From contig NZ_QGGZ01000009.1 of the NCBI RefSeq assembly GCF_003148825.1, positions 124,001-188,000 of the forward strand: DNA of 64,000 nt, written 5' to 3'. The stretch is from Streptomyces sp. CG 926. Lineage in GTDB: Bacteria > Actinomycetota > Actinomycetes > Streptomycetales > Streptomycetaceae. The notes beneath the pieces were generated by a model. It did no database searches, was not told the origin of the DNA, and worked only from the letters and a program-made list of their open reading frames with translations. Both the position numbers and the translations under genes were made by a program. Below are positions 8,703-17,642 of this stretch, piece by piece. Within the stretch, counting starts at the first letter, position 1, and every line of letters begins with the position of its first letter.

Positions 8703-10274
8703 CTACTTCATGAACTTCTTGAACTCGTCCGGCAGGTCGAAGTCCCCGCCGTTCTGGCCGCCCGCCGGAAGGCCGAAGGGGTTGCCGCCGGGTGCGGGCT
8801 CGATCGCCTGCGGGCCCTGCTCGCGGCGGGCCGCGGCCGCGGCCTCCTCTTCCTTGCGCTTCATCGGGTTACCGCTCTTGCGCTTGCCCTTGGCCTGCTT
8901 GACCTGCTTCTTCTGCCGGCCGGGGCCGCCGCCCATCCCGGGGATGCCGGGCATGCCCGGCATGCCGCCGCCCTGGGCCATGCGGGACATCATCTTGCGG
9001 GCGTCGAAGAACCGCTCGACCAGCGACTTGACCGCGCTGACCTCGGCACCGGAACCCTTGGCGATACGGGCACGGCGCGAGCCGTTGATGATCGTCGGGT
9101 CCTGGCGCTCGCCCGGGGTCATCGACTTGATGATCGCGGCCATGCGGTCGACGTCACGCTCGTCGATGTTGTTGATCTGGTCCTTGATCTGCCCCATGCC
9201 GGGCAGCATGCCGAGCAGCTTGGAGATGGAGCCCATCTTGCGGACCTGCTCCATCTGGGCCAGGAAGTCGTCGAGCGTGAATTCCTTGGGACCCTTGGCG
9301 AGCTTGGCCGCCATCTTCTCGGCCTCGGCCTGCGAGAAGGTCTTCTCGGCCTGCTCGATGAGGGTGAGCATGTCACCCATGTCGAGGATCCGGCCCGCCA
9401 TGCGGTCGGGGTGGAACGCGTCGAACTCGTCGAGCTTCTCGCCGTTCGAGGCGAACATGATCTGCTTGCCGGTGACGTGCGCGATGGAGAGCGCGGCACC
9501 GCCTCGGGCGTCACCGTCGAGCTTGGAGAGCACGACGCCGTCGAAGCCGACGCCGTCGCGGAAGGCCTCCGCGGTGTTGACCGCGTCCTGGCCGATCATG
9601 GCGTCGACGACGAAGAGGATCTCGTCGGGGCTGACGGCGTCGCGGATGTCCGCGGCCTGCTGCATCAGCTCGGAGTCGATACCGAGGCGGCCGGCGGTGT
9701 CGACGATGACGATGTCGAACTGCTTGGTCCGCGCGTACTCGACGGAGTCCTTCGCGACCTGGACCGGGTCGCCGACGCCGTTGCCGGGCTGGGGCGCGTA
9801 CACGGCCACGCCGGCGCGCTCGGCGACGACGCTCAGCTGGTTGACGGCGTTGGGGCGCTGGAGGTCGCACGCGACCAGCAGCGGGGCGTGGCCCTGCCCC
9901 TTCAGCCAGAGACCGAGCTTTCCGGCGAGGGTGGTCTTACCGGCACCCTGGAGACCGGCCAGCATGATCACGGTGGGGGCGGTCTTGGCGAACCGCAGCC
10001 GCCGGGTCTCGCCGCCGAGGATCGTGACGAGTTCGTCGTTGACGATCTTCAGGACCTGCTGGCCCGGGTTCAGGGCCTTGCTGACCTCTTCACCGCGCGC
10101 GCGTTCCTTGACGTTCGCGATGAAGGAGCGGACGACCGGAAGGGCGACGTCGGCCTCGAGGAGCGCGATACGGATTTCCCGGGCCGCGGAGTCGATGTCA
10201 GCCTCGGACAGCCGGCCTTTGCCGCGCAGGCCCTTGAAGGTATTCGCCAAGCGGTCGGAGAGCGTATCGAACAC
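8703..10274 (-). CDS. ffh: Signal recognition particle GTPase Ffh (SRP54)
   Basis: Binds 4.5S RNA and hydrophobic signal sequences and delivers nascent membrane proteins to FtsY. The NG domain includes the G1 loop GLQGAGKT (107-114), DTAGRLGID and TKLDGDARGG-type motifs (here SKLDGDARGG). The Met-rich M domain lies at about 305-450 (MEQVRKMGSISKLLGMLPGM). A Streptomyces-type tail of about 80 residues, rich in Lys and then Gly/Pro, ends FDLPDEFKKFMK. It has 523 residues. Its receptor gene ftsY is also in this window. Confidence 0.96.
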   Translation of the reverse strand: MFDTLSDRLANTFKGLRGKGRLSEADIDSAAREIRIALLEADVALPVVRSFIANVKERARGEEVSKALNPGQQVLKIVNDELVTILGGETRRLRFAKTAPTVIMLAGLQGAGKTTLAGKLGLWLKGQGHAPLLVACDLQRPNAVNQLSVVAERAGVAVYAPQPGNGVGDPVQVAKDSVEYARTKQFDIVIVDTAGRLGIDSELMQQAADIRDAVSPDEILFVVDAMIGQDAVNTAEAFRDGVGFDGVVLSKLDGDARGGAALSIAHVTGKQIMFASNGEKLDEFDAFHPDRMAGRILDMGDMLTLIEQAEKTFSQAEAEKMAAKLAKGPKEFTLDDFLAQMEQVRKMGSISKLLGMLPGMGQIKDQINNIDERDVDRMAAIIKSMTPGERQDPTIINGSRRARIAKGSGAEVSAVKSLVERFFDARKMMSRMAQGGGMPGMPGIPGMGGGPGRQKKQVKQAKGKRKSGNPMKRKEEEAAAAARREQGPQAIEPAPGGNPFGLPAGGQNGGDFDLPDEFKKFMK

Positions 10275-10420
10275 GGTGGTCGCGATTCCTCGGGTCGGGG
10301 GCGTTGTGGTCGTCCCCCAGGGTATCCGCCCCTTCCCCCATCCGGGGACCTGCCCGGCATCGGTGCTCCGACCACCGTCCGCGGCGGCCTCCCCCGCCGG
10401 GGCGGCCCGGCCCGATCCGG

Positions 10421-10489
10421 CCTAGGCCGTCTCTTCCGGATCTTGTCGGGCCCGCGACGCCCGGCAAGATCCGAAAGAGACGGCCTAGG
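10421..10489. repeat. 69-bp near-perfect palindrome bounded by CCTAGG
   Basis: The left arm, 10421-10451, begins CCTAGGCCGTCTCTTCCGGA and its complement, 10459-10489, ends GAAAGAGACGGCCTAGG. The 31-base arms differ at two positions around a 7-base spacer (10452-10458). Both ends contain CTAG, and the right-hand CTAG supplies the glnD stop codon. Length, symmetry and CTAG borders suggest a miniature inverted-repeat element or the fused ends of a lost insertion sequence; as RNA it would be a strong terminator for glnD. Which it is cannot be settled from one copy. Confidence 0.75.
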
Positions 10490-12911
10490 ACAGGGCGGCC
10501 GCCACCGCGGTGGCCAGCGCCGTCGCCTCCGTGGGGTCCAGGGGCTTGCCCTCGGGGGTGGTCACGTACAGCGTGTCCACCGCGTTCGCACCCAGCGTGG
10601 AGACGTGCGCGCTACGGACCCGGACGCCCCGGGACTCCAGCGCCCGGCCGATCCGGTGCAGCAGGCCCACGGCGTCCGGCGCGCGTACTTCCAGGACCGT
10701 GGCCAGGGCGGAGACGTCCGGGACCACCGTGACCCGGGGCGGCGGCGGGACCACCCCGCGCCGGCGCGGGTAGGCCGCCTCGCGGTCGGCCAGTTTCGCC
10801 GGGACGTCCAGCGAGCCGTCCAGGGCGCGGACCAGGTCGGTACGGAGCCGGGCGGCCTCCGGCAGCGCGCCGTACTCCGCGGCCACCCGCCAGCTCAGCA
10901 CCAAGGCCTCGCCCAGCCGGTCCGGGAGCTCCGTGGAGCGCAGGTCGGCCGCCCGTACGGTGAGCCGGTGCAGAGCCAGGACCCCGGCCACCGCCGGCAG
11001 GACCCCCGGCTGGTCGGGGACGGCGACGACGAGGTCCACGCCGACCGCGTCCTCCTCCTGGCGGGTCTGGAGCGCCAGGACCGGCTCCCCGGTGCGCAGG
11101 GCCTCCACGGCCAGGCGTTCCTGTTCGGTGGTCGGGATCTCCGGTTCGCCGGCCGCCGGGGTCGTGCCGCGCAGGACGGCGGCAACCCGCCCGACGAGGT
11201 CCGCCACGAGCGATCCCCGCCAGGCGCTCCACGCGGCCGGCCCGGTGGCGAGGGCGTCCGCCTCGGTCAGGGCGTGCAGTATCTCCAGGGTCCCCACCGA
11301 GCCCACGGCCTCGGCGACCGAGCGGACCGTGGCCGGGTCGTCCAGGTCGCGCCGGGTGGCGGTGTCGATCAGCAGCAGGTGGTGCCGTACGAGCGCCCCG
11401 AGGACGGCGACGTCGTGCGGGTCGAAGCCGACGCGGGCGGCGACGTCGCGGGCGATGGTCTCGCCGGCCACCGAGTGGTCGCCCGGCCAGCCCTTGCCGA
11501 TGTCGTGCAGGAGCGCGGCCATCAGCAGCAGGTCGGGGCGGCCGACCCGGCGGGTGAGGGCGGAGGCCCGTACCGCCGTCTCGATCAGGTGCCGGTCCAC
11601 GGTCCAGGTGTGCACGGGATTGCGCTGGGGGCGGCAGCGCACCCGCTCCCAGTCCGGGAGCAGCCGGGTGATCAGGCCCTCGGCCTCCAGGGCCTCCCAC
11701 ACGGCCACCGTCGGCTCCCCCGACCCCAGCAAGGTGAGCAGCTGCTCGCGGGCCTCGGCCGGCCAGGGCACCGGGAGCGGTTTGCCCTGCGCCGCGAGTC
11801 GGCGTACGGCGTGCAGGGAGACGGGCAGACCCGCCTGCGCGGCGGCCGCGGCGAACCGCAGGGCGAGGACGGGATCGCGGTCGGGGCGTGCGGCCAGGGC
11901 CAGTACGGCCTCGCCGTCGGACTCGACCACGCCTTCGGCCAGGGGGGCCCGCGGCGGCACCCGGTCGCCGCGGCTGCCCAGCAGTCCGCGGAGCCTGGGC
12001 CGGGCGGCGCGGGCCCGTAGGACGCGGCCGACCTCCCGCCAGGTCACGTCGCCGGCGTAGGCGACGACGCGCGCGGCCTCGTACACCTCGCGCAGCAGCG
12101 CGTCCGCGTCGAGGAGTCCGAGCCGGGCGGCGACCTGGTCCTGTTCCTGGAGGGAGAGCCGGTCGGTGGCCCGGCCGGTGACCAGGTGCAGGGCGTCCCG
12201 GGTGTCGAGCAGGCGCCGCCGGGCCTCGGCGAGGCCCTCGCGCGGGGCGTCGGCCAGCCAGGACGCGGCGACCGCGCGCAGCGCGGTGGCGTCGCGCAGG
12301 CCCCCGCGGGCCTCCTTGAGGTCGGGTTCGAGGAGGAAGCGCAGTTCCCCGGCCCGCTCGGCCCGCTCGCGGCACAGGGAGTGCAGTTCCGGAAGCCTTT
12401 CGGCCGCCTGGTTGCGCCAGTCGGCCAGTACGGAGGTGCGCAGGCCGGCGAGGAGTCCGGCGTCACCGGCGACGGTGCGGGCGTCCAGCAGGCCGAGGTG
12501 GACCTTGAGGTCCTCAGCGGCGGTCCGGCGGGCCTCGCCGGGGGTCCGTACGGAGTGGTCGAGGGCCAGGCCGAGGTCCCACACGGGGTACCAGAGGCGG
12601 TCGGCGAGCGCGCTCAGCGCCTGCGGCTCGGCCTTGCCGTCGTGCAGCAGCACCAGGTCGAGGTCGCTGCGTGGGGAGAGTTCGGCGCGCCCGTAACCGC
12701 CGACGGCCACGAGCGTGGCACCGCGCACACCCGTCTCCCGTACGGCGGTCGTGAACAGGGCGTTCAGCCATTCGTCGGTCAGCCCGGCGAGGGCGGAACG
12801 GCGCGAAGGCCCGGACCGCGACTCCTCCTGGAGGAGTCGCAGCCGGGCCGCGGCGTATCCGCCGGGTCCCGAGTCGGCCGTGTGGTCGGTGTTCTCTTCG
12901 ACGCTCGTCAC
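10485..12911 (-). CDS. glnD: PII nucleotidyltransferase GlnD
   Basis: Modifies the PII protein coded next to it. In Streptomyces this enzyme adenylylates rather than uridylylates GlnK (established for S. coelicolor). From the GTG at 12911, with ACAGGAG upstream, it is 808 residues: nucleotidyltransferase motif GGYGRAELSPRSDLD (71-85), HD hydrolase motif LLHDIGKG (near 466), and two ACT domains in the last 170 residues (VPDQPGVLPAVAGVL; APDAVGLLHRIGRAL). It starts 17 bases after glnK, so the three nitrogen genes amtB-glnK-glnD read as one operon. The stop codon falls inside the 69-bp palindrome. Confidence 0.94.
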   Translation of the reverse strand: MTSVEENTDHTADSGPGGYAAARLRLLQEESRSGPSRRSALAGLTDEWLNALFTTAVRETGVRGATLVAVGGYGRAELSPRSDLDLVLLHDGKAEPQALSALADRLWYPVWDLGLALDHSVRTPGEARRTAAEDLKVHLGLLDARTVAGDAGLLAGLRTSVLADWRNQAAERLPELHSLCRERAERAGELRFLLEPDLKEARGGLRDATALRAVAASWLADAPREGLAEARRRLLDTRDALHLVTGRATDRLSLQEQDQVAARLGLLDADALLREVYEAARVVAYAGDVTWREVGRVLRARAARPRLRGLLGSRGDRVPPRAPLAEGVVESDGEAVLALAARPDRDPVLALRFAAAAAQAGLPVSLHAVRRLAAQGKPLPVPWPAEAREQLLTLLGSGEPTVAVWEALEAEGLITRLLPDWERVRCRPQRNPVHTWTVDRHLIETAVRASALTRRVGRPDLLLMAALLHDIGKGWPGDHSVAGETIARDVAARVGFDPHDVAVLGALVRHHLLLIDTATRRDLDDPATVRSVAEAVGSVGTLEILHALTEADALATGPAAWSAWRGSLVADLVGRVAAVLRGTTPAAGEPEIPTTEQERLAVEALRTGEPVLALQTRQEEDAVGVDLVVAVPDQPGVLPAVAGVLALHRLTVRAADLRSTELPDRLGEALVLSWRVAAEYGALPEAARLRTDLVRALDGSLDVPAKLADREAAYPRRRGVVPPPPRVTVVPDVSALATVLEVRAPDAVGLLHRIGRALESRGVRVRSAHVSTLGANAVDTLYVTTPEGKPLDPTEATALATAVAAALS

Positions 12912-12928
12912 CCGGGAGCTCCTGTCCG

Positions 12929-13267
12929 CTAGAGCGCGTCGGCGCCGCGCTCGCCGGTGCGGACCCGTACGACCGAGTCCACGGGGACGCTCCACACCTT
13001 GCCGTCACCGATCTTGCCGGTGGCCGCCGCGCTGACGATCACCCGGATCAGTTCCTCGGCGTCGGAGTCGTCGACCAGTACCTCGATGCGGATCTTGGGG
13101 ACGAGGTCGACCTGGTACTCGGCACCGCGGTAGACCTCGGTGTGGCCGCGCTGGCGGCCGTAGCCGCTGGCCTCGGTGACGGTGAGTCCCTGTACTCCGA
13201 AGGCCTGGAGGGCTTCCTTGATCTCGTCCAGCTTGTGCGGCTTGACGATCGCGGTGATCAGCTTCAT
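12929..13267 (-). CDS. glnK: Nitrogen regulatory PII protein GlnK
   Basis: A 112-residue PII signal protein that senses 2-oxoglutarate and ATP/ADP and gates AmtB. The T-loop sequence YGRQRGHTEVYRGAEY contains Tyr51, the residue adenylylated by GlnD in Streptomyces. The C-terminal signature GKIGDGKVWSVPVDSVVRVR is intact. Its ATG overlaps the amtB stop in an ATGA, so the two are translationally coupled. Confidence 0.97.
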   Translation of the reverse strand: MKLITAIVKPHKLDEIKEALQAFGVQGLTVTEASGYGRQRGHTEVYRGAEYQVDLVPKIRIEVLVDDSDAEELIRVIVSAAATGKIGDGKVWSVPVDSVVRVRTGERGADAL

Positions 13268-14607
13268 GCGTCAACCTTCTTGCTCGCGGCGGAGGGGGTG
13301 GGGGCAGCGGTGCTCCGCGAGGCGGCTCCGCCGCCGGCTCCGCTGAAGTCGTAGGCCGTCTCGGCGTGCTCGACCTGGTCGATGCCGGCGACCTCGTCGT
13401 CCTCGGACACCCGCATCCCGATCGTCTTGTCGAGGAGGAAGGCGAGCAGCGCCGATGCCACCAGAGAGTAGGCGAGGACGGCGAAGACGCCGATGGCCTG
13501 CTTGCCGAGCTGTTCCAGACCGCCGCCGTAGAAGAGGCCGGCCGCGTCGGACTGGACCCCGCCGGTGGCGAAGAGGCCGACGAGCAGGGAGCCGACGACA
13601 CCGCCGACCAGGTGGACGCCGATCACGTCGAGGGAGTCGTCGTAGCCGAACTTGTACTTCAGGCCGACGGCCATGGCGCACAGCAGACCGGCGATGGCGC
13701 CGACGGCGATCGCGCCGAGCGGGCTGACCGCACCGCCCGAGGGGGTGATCGCGACCAGGCCGGCGACCGCGCCGGAGGCGGCGCCCAGGGTGGTGAAGGA
13801 GCCGTGGCGCAGCTTCTCGTAGCCGAGCCAGGCGAGCATGGCGGCGGCGGTGGCGACCTGGGTGTTGACGAACATGACCGCGCCGACGCCGTCGTCGTTG
13901 CCGAGCCAGGAGCCCGCGTTGAAGCCGAACCAGCCGAACCACAGGAGGCCGGCGCCGAGCATCACGAGCGGGAGGCTGTGCGGGCGCATCGGGTCCTTCT
14001 TGAAGCCGACGCGCTTGCCGATGACCAGGATCACGCCGAGGGCGGCGGCGCCGGCGTTGATGTGGACGGCGGTACCGCCCGCGAAGTCGATGACGCCGAG
14101 CTCGAAGAGCCAGCCGCCGGCGCCCCAGACCCAGTGGGCGACGGGGAAGTAGACGACGGTGACCCACAGGGCGGTGAACAGGACCCAGGCGCCGAACTTC
14201 ACGCGGTCGGCGAGCGCACCGCTGATCAGGGCCGGGGTGATCACGGCGAACATGAGCTGGAAGACGGCGAAGACGTAGACCGGGATGGTGTAGCCGTCCC
14301 AGAGCTCGGTGATCCCGATGCCGCTGAGGCCGACGTAGTCGGAGTTCCAGCCGATGAGGGAGCCGGAGTCGGTGCCGAAGGCGAGGCTGAAGCCGTAGAG
14401 GACCCACAGGATCGTGACGATCCCGAGGCTGATGAAGCTCATCATCAGCATGTTGAGGCTGCTCTTGACGCGGACCATGCCTCCGTAGAAGAAGGCGAGT
14501 CCCGGGGTCATCAGCATGACCAGGGCGGAGCAGATGAGCATGAACCCGGTGTTCGCGGCAGACAGCGTCGGGGCGTCTGCCGCGAGGGTCGTGATGGCTG
14601 ATGCCAT
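13264..14607 (-). CDS. amtB: Ammonium transporter AmtB
   Basis: Trimeric ammonium channel of the Amt/Rh family, 447 residues with about eleven membrane segments. Family sequence is evident in FFYGGMVRVKSSLNMLMM, GGTAVHINAGAAALGV and GVHLVGGVVGSLLVGLFA, which hold the twin-histidine pore residues. Start at ATG 14607; upstream codons in frame are not protein-like. First gene of amtB-glnK-glnD, the nitrogen-starvation operon controlled by GlnR in S. coelicolor. Confidence 0.96.
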   Translation of the reverse strand: MASAITTLAADAPTLSAANTGFMLICSALVMLMTPGLAFFYGGMVRVKSSLNMLMMSFISLGIVTILWVLYGFSLAFGTDSGSLIGWNSDYVGLSGIGITELWDGYTIPVYVFAVFQLMFAVITPALISGALADRVKFGAWVLFTALWVTVVYFPVAHWVWGAGGWLFELGVIDFAGGTAVHINAGAAALGVILVIGKRVGFKKDPMRPHSLPLVMLGAGLLWFGWFGFNAGSWLGNDDGVGAVMFVNTQVATAAAMLAWLGYEKLRHGSFTTLGAASGAVAGLVAITPSGGAVSPLGAIAVGAIAGLLCAMAVGLKYKFGYDDSLDVIGVHLVGGVVGSLLVGLFATGGVQSDAAGLFYGGGLEQLGKQAIGVFAVLAYSLVASALLAFLLDKTIGMRVSEDDEVAGIDQVEHAETAYDFSGAGGGAASRSTAAPTPSAASKKVDA

Positions 14608-14983
14608 CGGCGTCTCCTCGTCGTCGGTACGGTCGCGTGCGGGCGATCGTGAAAACCTGAGCGGCGTAAAAGGGGGGTCCGGCCCGGCTGGGGAGGCCGG
14701 CCGGTTAATGACCCTGAGATTCGCGCAGGCCGGTTTCCGGCGGCGCCGCTCGGTGTTTCGCCACGATGACGAAGGCGTCCGGGTTGTTACGACGCGATGA
14801 ACGCCCGGGCCGTCGATCGAGGAACCACGACGGCGATCGACCACAGCCGCGAGAGCGGCCGCGGTTCAGCGACGTAGAGGGGCCGGCCGCGGCAGTGACC
14901 CGGATGTCCTGGCTGGGGGAGCCTGATCGGGCTTCACGGGGTGACTGCCGCGGCCGGGGCCTTGGGGGCGGCCGCTCGGGCCG
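14608..14983. other. Intergenic region between amtB and nsdA
   Basis: About 375 bases. The part near 14733-14790 carries candidate GlnR half-sites for the amtB promoter (separate entry). The part 14800-14983 follows the nsdA stop and shows only GC-rich sequence with short imperfect repeats. No gene is evident. Confidence 0.5.
14733..14790 (-). promoter_or_regulatory. Candidate GlnR boxes upstream of amtB
   Basis: On the minus strand, GTCAT-n6-GAAAC (14770 down to 14755) fits the GlnR pattern gTnAC-n6-GaAAC. A second GAAAC lies exactly 22 bases further down (14737-14733), two helical turns away. A GTAAC (14790-14786) is followed six bases later by GACGC. GlnR binding to the amtB promoter is established in S. 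coelicolor. The spacing of the first box to the second is two bases off the ideal, so the exact site boundaries are uncertain. Confidence 0.5.
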
Positions 14984-16474
14984 TCAGACGGCCTCCGCCG
15001 CTTCGGGGAGCCGGGAGGCGAGGTGGTCGGTGAGCCGGACCACCTCGGCGACGTCGCCGTACTCACGGGCGGCGGTGTCCACGGTCTTGCGCAAGCGGGT
15101 GTTCACCCGTTCGGACCGCACCTTTCCCGCCACGTCGAGGGCTCGGTCGACGAGGGTCGCGGCCTGCTCGGGCTCGCGCTGGAGCAGGTGCACGGTGGCC
15201 ATGCCGATGAGGTTGAGGGCGTAGGAACGCTGGTGCTCCTCGTCCTTCTCGAAGAGCTCGACGGCCCGCTCCATGACGGGCTCGGCGAGGGAGGCGTACA
15301 TGGGGCTGCGCCCGGCCACGTAGGCCAGGTCCCGGTACGAGTGGGAGTTCTCGCCGTTGAGCTCGGCCTCGGAGAAGAAGCGGATCCAGTCGGGTTCGGG
15401 CTCGCCCGCGAAACCGACGTCGGAGAAGGTGTCCTCGGCCATCCGCACGGCCCGCTTGCAGCGGCTGGGCTGGCCCATGTTGGCGTAGGCGCGGGCCTCC
15501 ATCGCATACAGCATGGCCTGGGTGCGCGGGCCGGCGCAGTCGCGGCTGCCGTACTGCGCGAGGTGGACCAGTTCCAGCGCGTCCTCGGGCCGTCCCAGGT
15601 GGATCATCTGGCGGCTCATGCCGGAGAGGATGTACGAGCCGAGGGGCTTGTCGCCGGCCTCCTTGGCGGCGTGCAGCGCGAGTACGAAGTACTTCTGCGC
15701 GGTGGGGTGCAGGCCGATGTCGTAGCTCATCCAGCCGGCCAGTTCGGCCAGTTCGGCGGCGACCTTGAAGAGCCGCTTCATGACCGGGGCCGGGTGGTTC
15801 TCCTGGAGCAGGTCGGTGACCTCGTGGAGCTGGCCCACGACAGCCTTGCGGCGCAGTCCGCCGCCGCACTGGGCGTCCCACTGGCGGAACATGACGGTGG
15901 TGGCGTCGAGGAGGTCGAGCTCCGGTTCGGAGAGCCGGGGCGGGCGGTGGCCGCCGAGGGCCCCCGTCGGCCCCGCCCCGCGCGGTCCCGGGTCGGCGGC
16001 CGGGGCCGGGACGAGCCAGCGCTGCATGGGCTCGATGAGGGCGGGGCCGGCGGAGAGGGCGAGCGAGGTCCCGAGGAAGCCGCGGCGCGCCAGCATCAGG
16101 TCGCTGCGGGAGAACTCGCCGAGGAGTTCGACGGTCTGCGGACCCGCCCAGGGCAGGTCGACCCCGGAGACGGACGGGGTCTGGTGGGCGGTGCGCAGGC
16201 CGAGCTGCTCGATGGCGACGACGGAGCCGAAGCGCTCGGAGAACAGCTCGGACAGGATGCGCGGAACGGGCTCGCGGGGCTGTTCACCGTCGAGCCAGCG
16301 GCGCACCCGGGAGGTGTCCGTACTGATGTGGTGGGCACCCATCTGGCGCGCCCGGCGGTTGACCTGCCGGGCGAGCTCGCCCTTGGACCAGCCGCTGCGG
16401 ACGAACCACGAGGTCAGCTGGTCGTTGCGCGCAGCAGCATCCTCGATCGTTCCGCTTGCGCCGTTGCCGCTCAC
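14984..16474 (-). CDS. nsdA: NsdA, negative regulator of differentiation
   Basis: A 496-residue protein that, in S. coelicolor, represses aerial development and actinorhodin production. The N-terminal 90 residues resemble a helix-turn-helix domain (WSKGELARQVNRRARQMG, DTSRVRRWLDGEQPREPV). Residues from about 180 form helical repeats of the tetratricopeptide type (GLHPTAQKYFVLALHAAKEA; LNLIGMATVHLLQREPEQAA). A stretch near 120-160 is low in complexity. How it acts is not clear from sequence. It is divergent from a primase-like gene, an arrangement kept in Streptomyces, and lies directly upstream of amtB on the same strand. Confidence 0.88.
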   Translation of the reverse strand: MSGNGASGTIEDAAARNDQLTSWFVRSGWSKGELARQVNRRARQMGAHHISTDTSRVRRWLDGEQPREPVPRILSELFSERFGSVVAIEQLGLRTAHQTPSVSGVDLPWAGPQTVELLGEFSRSDLMLARRGFLGTSLALSAGPALIEPMQRWLVPAPAADPGPRGAGPTGALGGHRPPRLSEPELDLLDATTVMFRQWDAQCGGGLRRKAVVGQLHEVTDLLQENHPAPVMKRLFKVAAELAELAGWMSYDIGLHPTAQKYFVLALHAAKEAGDKPLGSYILSGMSRQMIHLGRPEDALELVHLAQYGSRDCAGPRTQAMLYAMEARAYANMGQPSRCKRAVRMAEDTFSDVGFAGEPEPDWIRFFSEAELNGENSHSYRDLAYVAGRSPMYASLAEPVMERAVELFEKDEEHQRSYALNLIGMATVHLLQREPEQAATLVDRALDVAGKVRSERVNTRLRKTVDTAAREYGDVAEVVRLTDHLASRLPEAAEAV

Positions 16475-16887
16475 TGGAACGCCCCCATCCGCTCAGCATC
16501 TTCCACACGAAACCTTGGCCGGGACGCCGGGCGCCGCCAGGGACCTTCACAGGTCCTTCACATATTGCCTCCGGCATACCCACGGATGGGTCGCCTTCGG
16601 TTTCGTGTACCGAAAGTAATCCTACGATCACCCCTGCGGCGAGGCCGTTTCCAGAAACGCCACCATTCGCCACCCCTTCGAATGAACTAGCCACCCGCCA
16701 GGCGCGATTCACTTGACACGAGGTGAAAACGGATCGGTTGGACTGGAGTGCGTTCGGGGCGCGCGCGGCGAGGAGTGCGCCGGGCAGCCTCGGAGGACAC
16801 CCCGCGGCGGGGCTGCCGGCAGAGGTCCCGCCGAGCTCGTCGCACCGGCTTCGTAACCACCGGCACGTCCGACCCGTTGGAGGGGGC
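16475..16887. other. Divergent promoter region nsdA / primase-like gene
   Basis: About 410 bases with lower GC than the flanks, as expected for two back-to-back promoters. TTGACA at 16713-16718 is a plausible -35 element for the plus-strand gene but no good -10 follows at 17 bases. CGGTTTCGTGTACCG near 16599-16613 is an imperfect inverted repeat. No gene found. Confidence 0.4.
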
Positions 16888-17562
16888 ATGGGCATGGGCT
16901 TCACGATCGGCGGCAGCCGCAGCACCAAGGAGTTCCGCTCCGGCACCCGGCGTCGCGGCCGGACCTCGGAGTGCACGGCGGTGGCGGAGTGCACCGGGCT
17001 GTGGGGCTGGGACGTGGTCCCAGGCGCCCGCGCCGCGGCGCCCGCCCGTGACTGTTCCTGCGGGGACGGCGAGTGTCCCGAACCCGGGGCACACCCCCTG
17101 GCGTTCGCCCCCACGGTCCCGGCCGGGGCCACCCTGGACGAGGTCACCGCGGCCTGGAGCGAGTACCCGGGCGCCGCCGTGCTGCTCCCCGTGGGCCGTT
17201 CCTTCGACGTCATCGAGGTCTCCGCGGAGGCCGGCCGACGCGCGCTGGTGCGGCTGGAGCGGATGGGCCTGCCGCTCGGCCCGGTCATCGTCACCGCCGA
17301 CGGCCGCGCGCAGTTCTTCGTGGCGCCGGGGGCCGCGGCCGAACTGCCGCAGCTGCTGTACCGGATGGGCTGGGACGACGCCGATCTCGACCTGCGCGCC
17401 CTGGGCCACGGCGCCTTCGTGACGGCCCCGCCCTCCGACCGCGGCGGGCTCGGCCAGGTCGGCTGGCTGCGGCCGCCCGCGCTCGACTCCGCCGGTGGGC
17501 CGCCGCAGGCCAGGCTGTTGCTGGGGACCCTCGCCTACATCTGCCACCGCCTGCGCCGGTAG
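16888..17562 (+). CDS. Primase/polymerase-like (prim-pol fold) protein, probably inactive
   Basis: A 224-residue stand-alone protein. The Cys-rich stretch CSCGDGECPEPGAHPL followed by a region ending HGAFVTAPPS matches the order of elements in bifunctional DNA primase/polymerase N-terminal domains. Where active members have a DxD metal pair after a beta strand, this protein reads SFDVIEVSAEAG, so the acidic pair appears to be lost. There is no helicase domain. ATG 16888 was chosen for the GGAGGGGGC just upstream. Always beside nsdA in the relatives I recall; a regulatory or nucleic-acid-binding role is an inference. Confidence 0.75.
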   Translation: MGMGFTIGGSRSTKEFRSGTRRRGRTSECTAVAECTGLWGWDVVPGARAAAPARDCSCGDGECPEPGAHPLAFAPTVPAGATLDEVTAAWSEYPGAAVLLPVGRSFDVIEVSAEAGRRALVRLERMGLPLGPVIVTADGRAQFFVAPGAAAELPQLLYRMGWDDADLDLRALGHGAFVTAPPSDRGGLGQVGWLRPPALDSAGGPPQARLLLGTLAYICHRLRR

Positions 17563-17587
17563 CGGCGCACCGAAGGCGCGCATGACG

Positions 17588-17621
17588 GTGCCCCCGCGTT
17601 CCGGCCGGAACGCGGGGGCAC
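17588..17621. terminator. Perfect palindrome, bidirectional terminator
   Basis: GTGCCCCCGCGTTCCGG followed directly by its exact complement CCGGAACGCGGGGGCAC. It lies between the convergent primase-like gene and ftsY and can serve both. Confidence 0.85.
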
Positions 17622-17642
17622 GGGTGTCCGTGGGGGTCGCTC

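Noticed and set aside
8616..12020. 1134-codon plus-strand open frame over ffh and glnD
   Set aside because: Antisense shadow of two well-supported genes, with no conserved protein features.
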